64,000 bases of DNA from Streptomyces malachitofuscus. GTDB taxonomy: Bacteria; Actinomycetota; Actinomycetes; Streptomycetales; Streptomycetaceae. Positions 34,945 through 47,025 of the stretch are shown here, piece after piece. Numbering within the stretch: position 1 is the first letter of the stretch; every line of letters begins with the position of its first letter. The translations under genes and the position numbers were made by a program. The stretch covers positions 1 through 64,000 of the forward strand of contig NZ_BMUF01000021.1 in assembly GCF_014650055.1 (NCBI RefSeq). Reading direction: 5' to 3'. The notes beneath the pieces were generated by a model that saw nothing but the letters and a program-made list of their open reading frames with translations, was not told the DNA's origin and did not search any database.

Positions 34945-36174
34945 GTGAGCAGCGACCCGTGGGGCCGCGTCGACGAGACGGGGACCGTGTACGTGCGTAC
35001 GGCCGACGGCGAGAAGGTCGTCGGTTCCTGGCAGGCGGGCTCCCCTGAGGAGGCGCTGGCCTACTTCGAGCGCAAGTACGAGGGCCTGGTTGTCGAGATC
35101 GGCCTCCTCGAGAAGCGAGTGAAGACCACCGACCTGTCGTCCAAGGACGCCCAGACCGCGATCGATCATCTGCGCGAGCAGGTGGACGCCCATCACGCGG
35201 TCGGTGATCTGGACGCCCTCAGGGCCCGGCTGGACAAGCTCGTGGAACTGGTGGAGGCGCGTCGCGAGGAGCGCAAAGCGCAGCGGGCCCGCCAGTCCGA
35301 CGAGGCGCGCCAGGCCAAGGAGGCGCTGGTCGCCGAGGCCGAGGAGCTGGCGAAGTCCGATCAGTGGCGTGCGGCCGGTGAGCGGCTGCGGTCCCTGGTG
35401 GACACCTGGAAGGGGCTGCCGCGGCTGGACCGCAAGTCCGACGACGAGCTGTGGCACCGGTTCTCGCATGCGCGGTCGGCGTTCTCCAAGCGGCGCAAGC
35501 AGCACTTCGCGCAGTTGGACGCGCAGCGCGAGGAAGCCCGCAGGACCAAGGAACGGCTGGTCGCCGAGGCCGAGTCGCTGTCCAACTCGACGGACTGGGG
35601 CCCGACGGCCGCCCGGTACCGCGAGCTGATGACGGAGTGGAAGGCCGCGGGCCGCGCCCAGCGCGAGCACGAGGAGGACCTGTGGAACCGCTTCCGCGGC
35701 GCCCAGGACATCTTCTTCGCCGCCCGCAGCTCGGTCTTCGCCGAGCGTGACGCGGAGCAGGCGGAGAACCTGAAACTGAAGGAGGAGCTGGCCGGGGAGG
35801 CCGAGAAGCTTCTGCCGATCACGGATCTGAAGGCCTCGCGGGCCGCTTTCCGCGCGATCAACGAGCGCTGGGAGGCCATCGGCCATGTGCCGAGGGACGC
35901 CCGCCCGAAGGTCGAGGGCCGGATGCACGCCGTGGAGCGGGCCCTGCAGGAGGCCGAGGAGGCCGAGTGGCGCCGGACGAACCCGGAGGCACGCGCGCGT
36001 GCCGAGGGCCTCACCGGTCAGCTCCAGGCCGCCGTGGACAAGCTGAAGGGCCAGATCGAGCAGGCGCGGGCGCAGGGCAACACCGCCAAGGCGGACAAGC
36101 TCGAGCGTGAGCTGGAGGGCCGCCAGGCGCTGCTGGACCAGGCCCTGAAGGGTCTGCAGGAGTTCGGCGGCTGA
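34945..36174 (+). CDS. DUF349 repeat protein
   Basis: This 409-residue, highly charged and mainly helical protein contains three DUF349 units, visible as repeated W-KG/W-AAGR/WEAIG phrases (LVDTWKGLPRLDRKSDDELW, LMTEWKAAGRAQREHEEDLW, INERWEAIGHVPRDARPKVE). Coiled-coil segments flank them. Its function is not established; it is conserved next to relA in actinobacteria. GTG at 34945 has GGAGG upstream. It converges on relA across a strong terminator. Confidence 0.88.
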   Translation: MSSDPWGRVDETGTVYVRTADGEKVVGSWQAGSPEEALAYFERKYEGLVVEIGLLEKRVKTTDLSSKDAQTAIDHLREQVDAHHAVGDLDALRARLDKLVELVEARREERKAQRARQSDEARQAKEALVAEAEELAKSDQWRAAGERLRSLVDTWKGLPRLDRKSDDELWHRFSHARSAFSKRRKQHFAQLDAQREEARRTKERLVAEAESLSNSTDWGPTAARYRELMTEWKAAGRAQREHEEDLWNRFRGAQDIFFAARSSVFAERDAEQAENLKLKEELAGEAEKLLPITDLKASRAAFRAINERWEAIGHVPRDARPKVEGRMHAVERALQEAEEAEWRRTNPEARARAEGLTGQLQAAVDKLKGQIEQARAQGNTAKADKLERELEGRQALLDQALKGLQEFGG

Positions 36175-36186
36175 GAGCGCACGTGA

Positions 36187-36222
36187 AAGGGGGCTGCCGC
36201 ACTTCGGCGCGGCAGCCCCCTT
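36187..36222. terminator. Bidirectional terminator between the DUF349 gene and relA
   Basis: A perfect 14-base stem (AAGGGGGCTGCCGC with GCGGCAGCCCCCTT, loop 8 bases including CTTCGG) is flanked by A and T residues on both sides. It lies 13 bases after the DUF349 gene and 9 bases from the relA stop. Confidence 0.92.
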
Positions 36223-36230
36223 CCGTGTGT

Positions 36231-38759
<2,529 letters not shown>

Positions 38760-38880
38760 GAGGACTCCTCGTGCGCGATCCGGGTCCCCCGGTCAGGCTC
38801 CGGAGACCCCATGGTAGCGATCCCCTGTCCGCGGATCGCCTTCGGAGCAGTGTGAGGACCGTCTACCCCGGAAACGCACG

Positions 38881-38911
38881 AGGCGGACGCCGGATTCCTC
38901 CGGGTCCGCCT
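38881..38911 (-). terminator. Terminator after apt
   Basis: Nested arms AGGCGGAC/GTCCGCCT and CCGGA/TCCGG with a 4-base loop form a 13-bp stem with one bulged base, about 40 bases past the apt stop and upstream of relA. Confidence 0.8.
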
Positions 38912-38952
38912 GTGCGGTGCGGTAAGGGACGATTCGCCTGTTCCGGGCCCTG

Positions 38953-39501
38953 TCAGACGGTGAGCAGCGCCTCCAGCGGGGCACCCGCCAGGGCCGGCTC
39001 CACCCGGGCGCGGCCGCCGAGGAAGCCGAGCTCCATCAGCACGGCGAGGCCCGCGACGTCGGCGCCCGCCCTGCGGATGAGCTGGATGGACGCCTCGGCG
39101 GTGCCACCGGTGGCGAGGACGTCGTCGACCACCAGGATCCGGTCGCCGGCGCTCAGGTCCTCGGCGTGCACCTCGATCTCGGCGGAGCCGTACTCCAGGT
39201 CGTACGCCTGGCTGAGGGTCGCTCCGGGGAGCTTGCCGGCCTTGCGTACGGGGATGAAGCCGAGGCCGGCCCGGACCGCGACCGGGGCGCCGAGGATGAA
39301 GCCCCGGGCCTCCAGACCGACGACCTTGGTGGCGCCGGTGCTCCGGGCGATGTCGGCGAGGGCGTCGCTGAGCGCGGAGAACGCCGCGGGGTCGGCCAGG
39401 AGCGGGGTGATGTCCTTGAACATCACCCCCGGCTCCGGGTAGTCCGCCACGTCGCGGATCCGGCTGAGCAGCAGGGCGGAGACGTCGGTGATCCCGGTCA
39501 T
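38953..39501 (-). CDS. apt: Adenine phosphoribosyltransferase
   Basis: This enzyme salvages adenine to AMP. The 182-residue protein has PEPGVMFKDITPLLADP, GLEARGFILGAPVAVR and the PRPP loop ILVVDDVLATGGTAEA. The ATG overlaps the secF stop (ATGA). The secD-secF-apt-relA order is conserved in actinobacteria and places nucleotide salvage next to alarmone synthesis. Confidence 0.97.
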   Translation of the reverse strand: MTGITDVSALLLSRIRDVADYPEPGVMFKDITPLLADPAAFSALSDALADIARSTGATKVVGLEARGFILGAPVAVRAGLGFIPVRKAGKLPGATLSQAYDLEYGSAEIEVHAEDLSAGDRILVVDDVLATGGTAEASIQLIRRAGADVAGLAVLMELGFLGGRARVEPALAGAPLEALLTV

Positions 39502-40613
39502 CGGCGCTTCCCCGAGGGACGGCCCCGGCCGCGGGCGCGGGAGGCGGGCTGGCTGCGCGGGCCGACGACCGCGGGCGCGGCGTCCTCCGGCTCGTCCTGG
39601 TCCCCGCCGACGGTCACCGGGGTCGGCTGGGCCTCGCCGGTGTCACCCTGGGCGCGCTTGGCCATGACGCGCTTCCGCAGGCTCTTCATCCCCGGCTCGA
39701 GCTCCTTGAGGTCGGCGACGAGCGGGGTGGCGATGAAGATCGAGGAGTACGCGCCGGCCGCGAGGCCGACGAACAGCGACAGCGAGATGTCGTTCAGCAT
39801 GCCGGCGCCGAGGACACCGCCGCCGATGAACAGCAGGCCCGCGACCGGCAGCAGCGCGACCACCGTGGTGTTGATGGAGCGGACCAGGGTGCTGTTGATG
39901 GAGCGGTTGGCGATCTCGCTGTAGGTCCAGCGGGTCTGTTTGGTGATGTCCTTGGTCTGTTCCTTGAGGCTGTCGAAGACGACGACCGTGTCGTACAGCG
40001 AGTAGCCGAGAATCGTGAGCAGACCGATCACCGTGCCCGGCGTGACCTCGAAGCCGACGAGGGCGTAGATGCCGACGGTGATGGTGATGTCGTGGATCAG
40101 GGCGACGAACGCGGCGAGCGCCATGCGCCACTCGAACGCGATCGCCAGGTAGATCACGACGAGGAACATGAAGATGCCGAGGCCCTGCCAGGCCTTGTTG
40201 GCGATCTGCTCGCCCCAGCTGGGGCCGACCAGCTCGGCGTTGATCCGCTCGCCGTCGACCTTGAGGTCCTGCGCGAGCTGGTCCTTGATGCCGTCCGAGG
40301 TCTTGGTGTCGATGCCGGCGACCTGGATGCGCAGGCTGCCGTCACCGAGCTTCTGGACGATGGCGTCGTGACCGGAGGCGTCCTCCGCGTACTCCTCGGC
40401 CGTCGCGACCGAGACGCTCATGTTCTTCGGGGTGGTGAAGACCGCTCCGCCCTGGAACTCGATGCCCATGTGCAGGCCGCGCACCGCCAGGCCGAGGATG
40501 GCCGTGATGGTGATCAGGATGGAGATGCCGTACCAGATCTTGCGGTTCTTGACGAAGTCGTAGCCGATTTCACCGTGGTGCAACCGGGCGCCGAGGGTGC
40601 CGAGTTTCGACAT
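39498..40613 (-). CDS. secF: Protein translocase subunit SecF
   Basis: SecF pairs with SecD and uses the proton motive force to aid export through SecYEG. The 371-residue protein has the first membrane helix, the extracytoplasmic domain beginning with GIEFQGGAVF, and five further membrane segments including the SLYDTVVVFDSLKE and NRSINSTLVRSINTTVV motifs. A charged Pro/Arg-rich cytoplasmic tail ends it. It starts 3 bases after the secD stop with a GGAGG site. Confidence 0.96.
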   Translation of the reverse strand: MSKLGTLGARLHHGEIGYDFVKNRKIWYGISILITITAILGLAVRGLHMGIEFQGGAVFTTPKNMSVSVATAEEYAEDASGHDAIVQKLGDGSLRIQVAGIDTKTSDGIKDQLAQDLKVDGERINAELVGPSWGEQIANKAWQGLGIFMFLVVIYLAIAFEWRMALAAFVALIHDITITVGIYALVGFEVTPGTVIGLLTILGYSLYDTVVVFDSLKEQTKDITKQTRWTYSEIANRSINSTLVRSINTTVVALLPVAGLLFIGGGVLGAGMLNDISLSLFVGLAAGAYSSIFIATPLVADLKELEPGMKSLRKRVMAKRAQGDTGEAQPTPVTVGGDQDEPEDAAPAVVGPRSQPASRARGRGRPSGKRR

Positions 40614-40616
40614 CTC

Positions 40617-42395
40617 TCACGCCTCCTTCGTCTGGACGGGGGCGGAGGGACGGCGGGTGCGGCGCAGCGGTGGCTTCGCGCCCAGTGCCTTCGGGTCGAG
40701 ACCGGACCACTTGTGGCCGGAGGAGAAGAACTTGCGGCGGGCCATCAGGGTGAGCAGCGGCTTGGTGAAGAGGAACACCACCACGACGTCGAGCACGGTG
40801 GTCAGACCCAGCGTGAACGCGAAGCCCTGGACCTTGCCGACGGTGACGACGAAGAGCACGGCCGCGGCGAGGAACGACACGAAGTCGGAGACCAGGATGG
40901 TGCGCCGGGCGCGCGGCCAGGCCCGCTCCACGGCGGGACGCAGCGTGCGGCCCTCGCGGATCTCGTCCCGGACCCGTTCGAAGAACACGATGAACGAGTC
41001 CGCCGTGATGCCGATCGCGACGATGGCACCGCACACGGCGGGCAGGTTCAGCGCGAACCCGATGGTCGGGCCGAGCAGCGACATGATCACGTAGGTGAGG
41101 GCCGCGGAGACCAGCAGGGAGGCGATGGCGATGAAGGACAGGCCGCGGTAGTACACCAGCAGGTAGAGGACGACCAGGGCCAGGCCGATGGCACCGGCGA
41201 TCAGACCGGCCTTGAGCTGCTCGCCGCCGAGTGCGGCGGTCACCGTGGTGACGCTGTCCTCGCGGAAGGTCAGCGGCAGGGCGCCGTAGGACAGCATGTT
41301 GGCCAGTTCCTGCGCCGACTGCTGGTTGAAGTTGCCGGAGATCTCGGCGTTGCCGCCGGTCAGGGCCTGGCTGACGTACGGGTCGGAGACGACCTCGTTG
41401 TCCAGCACGATGGCGAACTGGTTCTGCGGGGACTGCTTCGTGGCGAGTTCGCCGGTGATGTCGGCGAACTTCTTGGCGCCCCCGTCGGTGAACTTCATCG
41501 TGACGACCCAGCCGGCACCGGTCTGGGTGTTCAGGACGGCGTCGGCCTCGTCGACGTCCGTGCCGTCGACCGCGGCGGGACCGAGGATGTACTTCTGCCA
41601 CTGGCCCTGGGAGTTCTGGCCGCACGCGACGGTCGACTCGTCGGCCTTGGCACCGTCACCGGCCTTGGCGCGGACGCTCTCCTTGGTGCAGTCGAGCGCG
41701 GCGTACTGGGCCTGGAGCTTGCTGTCGGCGTCGCCGGAGGCACCGCCGGTGGCGGACGGGGAGGGGTCGGCCTTCTCGTCGGCCTTGCCGCTCGGGGAGG
41801 CGGCCGGGGTCTCGTCGGCCTTGAGGGCGTCGCTGACCGCGCGGCCCTGGGTGGTGGCGCTCGCCGACGGGCTGCCGGTGGCGGACGGGGAGGAACCGTC
41901 GGTCGCCTTGTCGGTCGCCTTGTCCTTGCCGGAATCCTTCTCGGAGCCGTCGCCGGTCGCGCTGGGCGTCGGGGCGGCTCCGCCGCCGGCGAGCTCGGTG
42001 GCGACGACGGGGCGGAAGTAGAGCTTGGCGGTGGTGCCGACCTGTTCCCGGGCCTGCTTGGAGTTGGTGCCCTTGGGAATGTTGACGATGATGTTGCGGG
42101 TGCCCTGCGTCTGGACCTCCGCCTCGGAGACGCCGAGACCGTTGACACGCCGCTCCATGATGGAGACCGCGGTCTTCATGTTGGTCTCGTTGATCGCGGA
42201 CTCCTGGCCGGCCTCCGGCACCGCTGCCAGCGTGATGCTCGTGCCGCCGGCCAGGTCGATGCCGAGCCGCGGGGTGGTGTGCCCCGAGGCGAACATGCCT
42301 CCGGTGAGCGCCACGATGGCGATCAGGATCAGAGCGAGCGAGCGCCACGGCTTACTTGTGGCGCTCGCGTTCCGTCCCTTTTTGAGTGCTGCCAC
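40617..42395 (-). CDS. secD: Protein translocase subunit SecD with low-complexity insertion
   Basis: This 592-residue SecD has an N-terminal membrane helix (about 18-36), the LGIDLAGGTS motif, a large extracytoplasmic domain and five C-terminal membrane helices with the SFIVFFERVRDEIREG motif. Between about 136 and 226 it carries a Ser/Ala/Thr/Lys/Asp-rich low-complexity insertion absent from typical SecD. GTG at 42395 is chosen from family alignment; an extension to 42455 is unsupported. It lies between yajC and secF, with a perfect hairpin upstream. Confidence 0.95.
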   Translation of the reverse strand: MAALKKGRNASATSKPWRSLALILIAIVALTGGMFASGHTTPRLGIDLAGGTSITLAAVPEAGQESAINETNMKTAVSIMERRVNGLGVSEAEVQTQGTRNIIVNIPKGTNSKQAREQVGTTAKLYFRPVVATELAGGGAAPTPSATGDGSEKDSGKDKATDKATDGSSPSATGSPSASATTQGRAVSDALKADETPAASPSGKADEKADPSPSATGGASGDADSKLQAQYAALDCTKESVRAKAGDGAKADESTVACGQNSQGQWQKYILGPAAVDGTDVDEADAVLNTQTGAGWVVTMKFTDGGAKKFADITGELATKQSPQNQFAIVLDNEVVSDPYVSQALTGGNAEISGNFNQQSAQELANMLSYGALPLTFREDSVTTVTAALGGEQLKAGLIAGAIGLALVVLYLLVYYRGLSFIAIASLLVSAALTYVIMSLLGPTIGFALNLPAVCGAIVAIGITADSFIVFFERVRDEIREGRTLRPAVERAWPRARRTILVSDFVSFLAAAVLFVVTVGKVQGFAFTLGLTTVLDVVVVFLFTKPLLTLMARRKFFSSGHKWSGLDPKALGAKPPLRRTRRPSAPVQTKEA

Positions 42396-42485
42396 CTTCT
42401 CGTACTCCCTCTCGGGCCGCCTCGCGCCGGATCGGGGCGCGGGCGGCCATGACATGGTGTCGGGATTCCGTGCGAGCTGGGCATG

Positions 42486-42522
42486 TCCCGGGGCGCGCGG
42501 GACCTGCCCGCGCGCCCCGGGA
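42486..42522 (-). terminator. Hairpin between yajC and secD
   Basis: A perfect 16-base stem (arms 42486-42501 and 42507-42522, core CCGGGGCGCGCGGG) with a 5-base loop lies 5 bases after the yajC stop and 90 bases ahead of secD. It may terminate or attenuate transcription within the sec operon, or protect the yajC mRNA end. Confidence 0.75.
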
Positions 42523-42527
42523 GATGA

Positions 42528-43028
42528 CTACTTCGCTTCGGAGTCGCCTTCGGACTTCTTCGGCTGTGCGTCCGCCTTGGCCTGGTCGGCGGTGTCGGCG
42601 TCGGCCGGCTCGTCGGCCGCGTCCTTCTTGCCGAGGTCGACAGGCGTGTCGTCGGATGCGGCGGCAGCGTCGGAGGAGTCGTCGGTCTCGGTGAGGGAGG
42701 AGGCGTCGTCGGGGACGACGTCGGCGTCGGACTTCAGGTCGTGCTCGATGCCGTGGACGATGCGGTTGTACTCGTCGTCCGTGAGGACGGCACCGATCGA
42801 GTTCTTGGCGAACAGCAGTTCCACACCCGGGCCGGCGTCGAGGAGGACGGTGTCGTCGTTGACCTCCTTGACCGTGGCGTACATGCCCCCGATGGTGCGG
42901 ACGCCGGAACCGGGCTGCATCTGGTTCCGCATCTCGATGGCCTGCTGCTGCTTCTTCTTGGCCGACCGGGTCATCAGGAACATGGCCCCGATGAGCACAA
43001 TGAACGGGAGGAGGGTCAGGAGACTCAC
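42528..43028 (-). CDS. yajC: Preprotein translocase accessory subunit YajC
   Basis: YajC associates with SecDF. The 166-residue protein has one N-terminal membrane helix (LLTLLPFIVLIGAMFLM), the conserved KKQQQAIEMRNQMQPGSGVRT region and a long acidic Asp/Ser/Ala-rich tail of about 70 residues not found in Gram-negative YajC. GTG at 43028 has an AAGGAAG site. It begins the yajC-secD-secF set after a 165-base gap from ruvB. Confidence 0.94.
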   Translation of the reverse strand: MSLLTLLPFIVLIGAMFLMTRSAKKKQQQAIEMRNQMQPGSGVRTIGGMYATVKEVNDDTVLLDAGPGVELLFAKNSIGAVLTDDEYNRIVHGIEHDLKSDADVVPDDASSLTETDDSSDAAAASDDTPVDLGKKDAADEPADADTADQAKADAQPKKSEGDSEAK

Positions 43029-43193
43029 GGGTCGGAACTTCCTTCACACGACCGCGATGGTGAACGGCCTGATGGTTGGGGGTATGTGGTGCCGCCGACA
43101 AGGGCGGCATCGGCGGAGTCTAAGCGAGTCCGCACCAAGGGAACAACGCTCAGCATGGCACCCGGGTTCCTGCCTGGGCCAGCGTGCTCGCCG

Positions 43194-44288
43194 TCACGCC
43201 CCGAACAGGTCCCCTTGTCCGTTTCCGGCAGCCCCTGAGCGGGGCGGTGCGAGGCCGAGGTGGGCCCACGCCGCCGGGGTGGCGACCCGTCCGCGGGGGG
43301 TACGGGCGAGCAGTCCCTCCCGTACCAGGAAGGGCTCCGCCACCTCCTCCACGGTCTCACGCTCCTCCCCCACGGCGACAGCGAGCGTGGACAGGCCGAC
43401 CGGTCCGCCGCCGAACAGCTTGAGCAGGGCCTCCAGCACGGCCCGGTCCAGCCGGTCCAGGCCCCGGGCGTCGACCTCGTAGACCGCGAGGGCCGCCGCG
43501 GCGATGTCCTTGGTGATCAGGCCGTCGGCCTTGACCTGCGCATAGTCCCGGACGCGGCGCAGGAGGCGGTTGGCGATGCGGGGCGTGCCGCGGGAGCGGC
43601 CGGCGATCTCCGCGGCGCCGTCCGGATCGATCTCCACGTCGAGCAGGCTCGCCGAACGGTGGACGACCCGCTCCAGTTCGGCCGGCTCGTAGAACTCCAT
43701 GTGCGCGGTGAAGCCGAAGCGGTCGCGCAGCGGGGGCGGCAGCAGGCCGGCCCGCGTGGTGGCGCCGACGAGGGTGAAGGGAGGCAGTTCCAGTGGGATG
43801 GCGGTGGCGCCGGGGCCCTTGCCGACGATGACGTCTACGCGGAAGTCCTCCATCGCCATGTAGAGCATCTCCTCGGCGGGCCGGGACATGCGGTGGATCT
43901 CGTCGAGGAAGAGGACCTCACCCTCCTGGAGGGAGGAGAGGATGGCCGCGAGATCGCCGGCGTGCTGGATGGCGGGGCCCGAGGTGATGCGGATGGGGGC
44001 TTCCATCTCGGCCGCAATGATCATCGAGAGGGTGGTCTTGCCGAGGCCGGGGGCGCCGGAGAGCAGCACGTGGTCGGCGGTGGCGCCGCGCGCGCGTGCG
44101 GCGCGCAGCACCAGGTCGAGCTGTTCGCGGACCTTCTCCTGGCCGATGAACTCACCGAGGTCCTTGGGGCGCAGGGCGGCCTCGACGGCCTGGTCCTCAC
44201 GGTCGGCGACAGATCCCACCAGCCGCTCCCCGGCGGGGCCGGCGGGCGGCTCGCCGGCGGAGGTGTCGGTCGTGTCGTCCCAGTTCAT
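43194..44288 (-). CDS. ruvB: Holliday junction helicase ATPase RuvB
   Basis: This AAA+ motor drives branch migration with RuvA. The 364-residue protein shows [19 protein letters not shown], Walker [13 protein letters not shown] near residue 78, Walker [11 protein letters not shown], the beta-hairpin/sensor [19 protein letters not shown], and the C-terminal winged helix ending in [17 protein letters not shown]. It follows ruvA by 42 bases. Confidence 0.97.
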   Translation of the reverse strand: MNWDDTTDTSAGEPPAGPAGERLVGSVADREDQAVEAALRPKDLGEFIGQEKVREQLDLVLRAARARGATADHVLLSGAPGLGKTTLSMIIAAEMEAPIRITSGPAIQHAGDLAAILSSLQEGEVLFLDEIHRMSRPAEEMLYMAMEDFRVDVIVGKGPGATAIPLELPPFTLVGATTRAGLLPPPLRDRFGFTAHMEFYEPAELERVVHRSASLLDVEIDPDGAAEIAGRSRGTPRIANRLLRRVRDYAQVKADGLITKDIAAAALAVYEVDARGLDRLDRAVLEALLKLFGGGPVGLSTLAVAVGEERETVEEVAEPFLVREGLLARTPRGRVATPAAWAHLGLAPPRSGAAGNGQGDLFGA

Positions 44289-44330
44289 GTGCGTGTGCCT
44301 CAGCTCTCCGTACGGGTGATCGGGCGCGGG

Positions 44331-44936
44331 CTATCGGGCGCGGTTCAGCGTCTGGAGGGCGGCCTTGAGCAGTCGGCCCACCTGCGGGGTGCCCCCGGCG
44401 GCCTCGGCCTGGGGAGCCACGGCGGAGACGGCCTCGTCGGCCTCGCGGGTGGCGTATCCGAGGCCGATGAGGGCCGCGTGCAGCTGGTCGCGCCAGCCGG
44501 CGGTGACCGGTGCGCCGACGGCGGGGGCGCCGACCGGCTCGCCGAGGCGGTCCTTCAGCTCCAGGAGCAGCTTCTGGGCGCCCTTCTTGCCGATGCCGGG
44601 GACGGCGGTCAGCGCCTTCTCGTCGCCCGTGGCGACGGCTCTGCGCAGCGCGTCGGGGGTGTGCACGGCGAGCATCGCCTGGGCCAGCCGGGGGCCGACG
44701 CCGCTGGCGGTCTGGAGCAGTTCGAAGACCTGGCGCTCGTCGTCGTCGGCGAAGCCGTACAGGGTCAGGGAGTCCTCGCGGACGACGAGGGAGGTGGCGA
44801 GTTTCGCGGGCTTGCCCACGCGGAGCGCGGACAGCGTGTTCGGCGTGCACTGGACGGCCATGCCGACGCCGCCGACCTCGACCACCGCGGCGTCGGGGGC
44901 GAGGGCGGCGACGGTGCCGCTGACGAAGGCGATCAT
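44331..44936 (-). CDS. ruvA: Holliday junction-binding protein RuvA
   Basis: RuvA tetramers bind four-way junctions and load RuvB. The 201-residue protein has the OB domain ([23 protein letters not shown]), two helix-hairpin-helix motifs ([39 protein letters not shown]) and the C-terminal RuvB-binding helix. The ATG at 44936 overlaps the ruvC stop (ATGA). Confidence 0.97.
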   Translation of the reverse strand: MIAFVSGTVAALAPDAAVVEVGGVGMAVQCTPNTLSALRVGKPAKLATSLVVREDSLTLYGFADDDERQVFELLQTASGVGPRLAQAMLAVHTPDALRRAVATGDEKALTAVPGIGKKGAQKLLLELKDRLGEPVGAPAVGAPVTAGWRDQLHAALIGLGYATREADEAVSAVAPQAEAAGGTPQVGRLLKAALQTLNRAR

Positions 44937-45499
44937 GCCGTACGGCCTTTCGATGCGTGCGGGGAGTGGGGTGCTCGGGGGGCCTTGGAGGCGTGCCGGG
45001 CGACGGCCTGCTGGAGCCGGTGCTGCGCGGGGGCGCGCCAGATGTGGCAGATGGCGAGGGCGAGGGCGTCGGCGGCGTCGGCGGGCTTCGGCGGCGCGTC
45101 GAGCCGCAGCAGCCGGGTGACCATGGCGCCGACCTGCGCCTTGTCCGCGCGGCCCGAGCCGGTGACGGCGGCCTTGACCTCGCTGGGCGTGTGCAGGGCG
45201 ACGGGGATGCCCCGGCGGGTGGCACACAGGATCGCCACGGCGCTGGCCTGGGCGGTGCCCATCACCGTGCGCACGTTGTGCTGGCTGAAGACGCGCTCCA
45301 CGGCGACGAACTCGGGCCGGTGCTCGTCGAGCCACTGCTCGAGGCCCTGCTCGACAGCGACGAGGCGGTGGCCGAGGTCGGCGTCCGCCGGTGTGCGGAC
45401 GACTCCCACGCCGAGCATGGTGAGCGGCCGCCCGGCCACGCCCTCCACGACGCCGACGCCGCAGCGGGTCAGCCCCGGGTCCACCCCCAGCACGCGCAC
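44933..45499 (-). CDS. ruvC: Holliday junction resolvase RuvC
   Basis: This endonuclease resolves Holliday junctions. The 188-residue protein has the acidic active site in [31 protein letters not shown] and [15 protein letters not shown] at 45499 has GGAAGGGG upstream; a start at 45556 is possible but adds 19 residues without family support. It heads ruvC-ruvA-ruvB and follows yebC past a terminator. Confidence 0.96.
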   Translation of the reverse strand: MRVLGVDPGLTRCGVGVVEGVAGRPLTMLGVGVVRTPADADLGHRLVAVEQGLEQWLDEHRPEFVAVERVFSQHNVRTVMGTAQASAVAILCATRRGIPVALHTPSEVKAAVTGSGRADKAQVGAMVTRLLRLDAPPKPADAADALALAICHIWRAPAQHRLQQAVARHASKAPRAPHSPHASKGRTA

Positions 45500-45560
45500 G
45501 CGTCCGCCCCTTCCCTCGATCACCTGTTTGTGCAGGCTATCGGGTGCCGCTGACAAAGCG

Positions 45561-45592
45561 ACGGGCCGACGGAGTGTGTCCCGTCGGCCCGT
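45561..45592 (-). terminator. Terminator after yebC
   Basis: A perfect 12-base stem (ACGGGCCGACGG/CCGTCGGCCCGT, 8-base loop) lies 16 bases past the yebC stop and just ahead of ruvC. Confidence 0.85.
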
Positions 45593-45608
45593 TCGAGCAG
45601 TGGACGCG

Positions 45609-46361
45609 TTACGCGTCGACCTTCTCCATGATTTCGTCGCTCACGTCGAAGTTGGCGAAGACGTTCTGCACGTCGTCGCTGTCCTCCAGGGCGTCGATGA
45701 GCTTGAAGATCTTCTTCGCGCCCTCCTCGTCCAGCTCGACCTGCATGGTCGGGACGAAGTTGGCCTCCGCGGAGTCGTAGTCGATGCCGGCGTCCTGCAG
45801 GGCGGTGCGCACGGCGACCAGGTCGGTGGCCTCGCTGAGCACCTCGAAGTTCTCGCCGAGGTCGTTGACCTCCTCGGCGCCCGCGTCCAGGACGGCGGCG
45901 AGGACGTCGTCCTCGGTCAGCTCGCCCTTGGGGACGATGACCACGCCCTTGCGGTTGAACAGGTACGACACCGAGCCCGGGTCGGCCATGGAGCCGCCGT
46001 TGCGGGTCATCGCGACGCGCACGTCCGAGGCGGCACGGTTGCGGTTGTCGGTGAGGCACTCGATGAGCACCGCGACACCGTTGGGACCGTAGCCCTCGTA
46101 CATGATCGTCTCGTAGTCGGCGCCGCCGGCCTCGAGACCGCCGCCGCGCTTGATGGCGGAATCGATGTTCTTGTTCGGCACCGACTGCTTCTTGGCCTTC
46201 TGGACGGCGTCGTAGAGGGTGGGGTTGCCCTCCAGATCGACACCGCCCATCCGCGCGGCGACCTCGATGTTCTTGATCAGCTTCGCGAAGAGCTTGCCGC
46301 GCTTGGCATCGATCACGGCCTTCTTGTGCTTCGTCGTGGCCCATTTAGAGTGGCCGGACAT
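45609..46361 (-). CDS. yebC: YebC/PmpR-family protein
   Basis: This 250-residue protein belongs to a family described as DNA-binding regulators and, more recently, as a factor helping ribosomes through difficult proline sequences. Its hallmark start [25 protein letters not shown] is seen as [13 protein letters not shown], with [14 protein letters not shown] and MVGT-like C-terminal features ([17 protein letters not shown]). ATG at 46361 has GAAGGAGA upstream. It lies between pdxT and ruvC, as in other actinobacteria. Confidence 0.95.
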   Translation of the reverse strand: MSGHSKWATTKHKKAVIDAKRGKLFAKLIKNIEVAARMGGVDLEGNPTLYDAVQKAKKQSVPNKNIDSAIKRGGGLEAGGADYETIMYEGYGPNGVAVLIECLTDNRNRAASDVRVAMTRNGGSMADPGSVSYLFNRKGVVIVPKGELTEDDVLAAVLDAGAEEVNDLGENFEVLSEATDLVAVRTALQDAGIDYDSAEANFVPTMQVELDEEGAKKIFKLIDALEDSDDVQNVFANFDVSDEIMEKVDA

Positions 46362-46409
46362 CTGCCTGTCTCCTTCGCGTAACCCATCTCTGCAACGAAC
46401 GCAGGAATC

Positions 46410-47018
46410 CTACAAGGACTCGGCCGTCCGCTTCGCCCGCGTCATCCCGACGAACAGGGCGTGCACGCGGTGGTCGCCGGTGAGTTCCGGGTGGAACGAC
46501 GTGGCCAGGACGTTGCCCTGGCGCACCGCGACGATGTGACCGCCGTGTTCGGCGAGGACCTCGACGTCGGCACCGACGGACTCCACCCAGGGAGCGCGGA
46601 TGAAGACGCCCTCCACCGGCTCGCCCGTGACGCCCTTGACGTCCACCGCCGCCTCGAAGGACTCGTTCTGCCGTCCGAAGGCGTTGCGGCGCACGATCAT
46701 GTCGATGCCGCCGACGGTCTCCTGCCCCGAGCGGGGATCGAGGATCTTGTCGGCCAGCATGATCATGCCGGCGCAGGTGCCGTAGACGGGCATGCCGTCC
46801 CGCACGCGCGCGCGGAGGGGTTCCATCACCCCGAAGAGGACGGCCAGCTTGGAGATCGTGGTGGACTCGCCGCCCGGGATGACGAGGCCGTCGACCTCGG
46901 CGAGTTCCTCGGGACGCCTCACCGGCCTGGCCACGGCGTCGGCCGCGGCCAGGGCGACGAGATGCTCCCGTACGTCGCCCTGGAGGGCCAGGACGCCTAT
47001 GACAGGTGCGTCGCTCAT
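46410..47018 (-). CDS. pdxT: Pyridoxal 5'-phosphate synthase glutaminase subunit PdxT
   Basis: PdxT hydrolyses glutamine and feeds ammonia to PdxS for vitamin B6 synthesis. The 202-residue class I amidotransferase has [25 protein letters not shown], the nucleophile [11 protein letters not shown] and the [10 protein letters not shown] His/Glu pair. It starts 7 bases after the pdxS stop. Confidence 0.97.
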   Translation of the reverse strand: MSDAPVIGVLALQGDVREHLVALAAADAVARPVRRPEELAEVDGLVIPGGESTTISKLAVLFGVMEPLRARVRDGMPVYGTCAGMIMLADKILDPRSGQETVGGIDMIVRRNAFGRQNESFEAAVDVKGVTGEPVEGVFIRAPWVESVGADVEVLAEHGGHIVAVRQGNVLATSFHPELTGDHRVHALFVGMTRAKRTAESL

Positions 47019-47025
47019 CGACGGA

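Noticed and set aside
43260-46382. Over 1000-codon plus-strand frame opposite ruvB-ruvA-ruvC-yebC
   Set aside because: It spans four well-supported genes and their terminators on the other strand and has composition typical of an antisense shadow.
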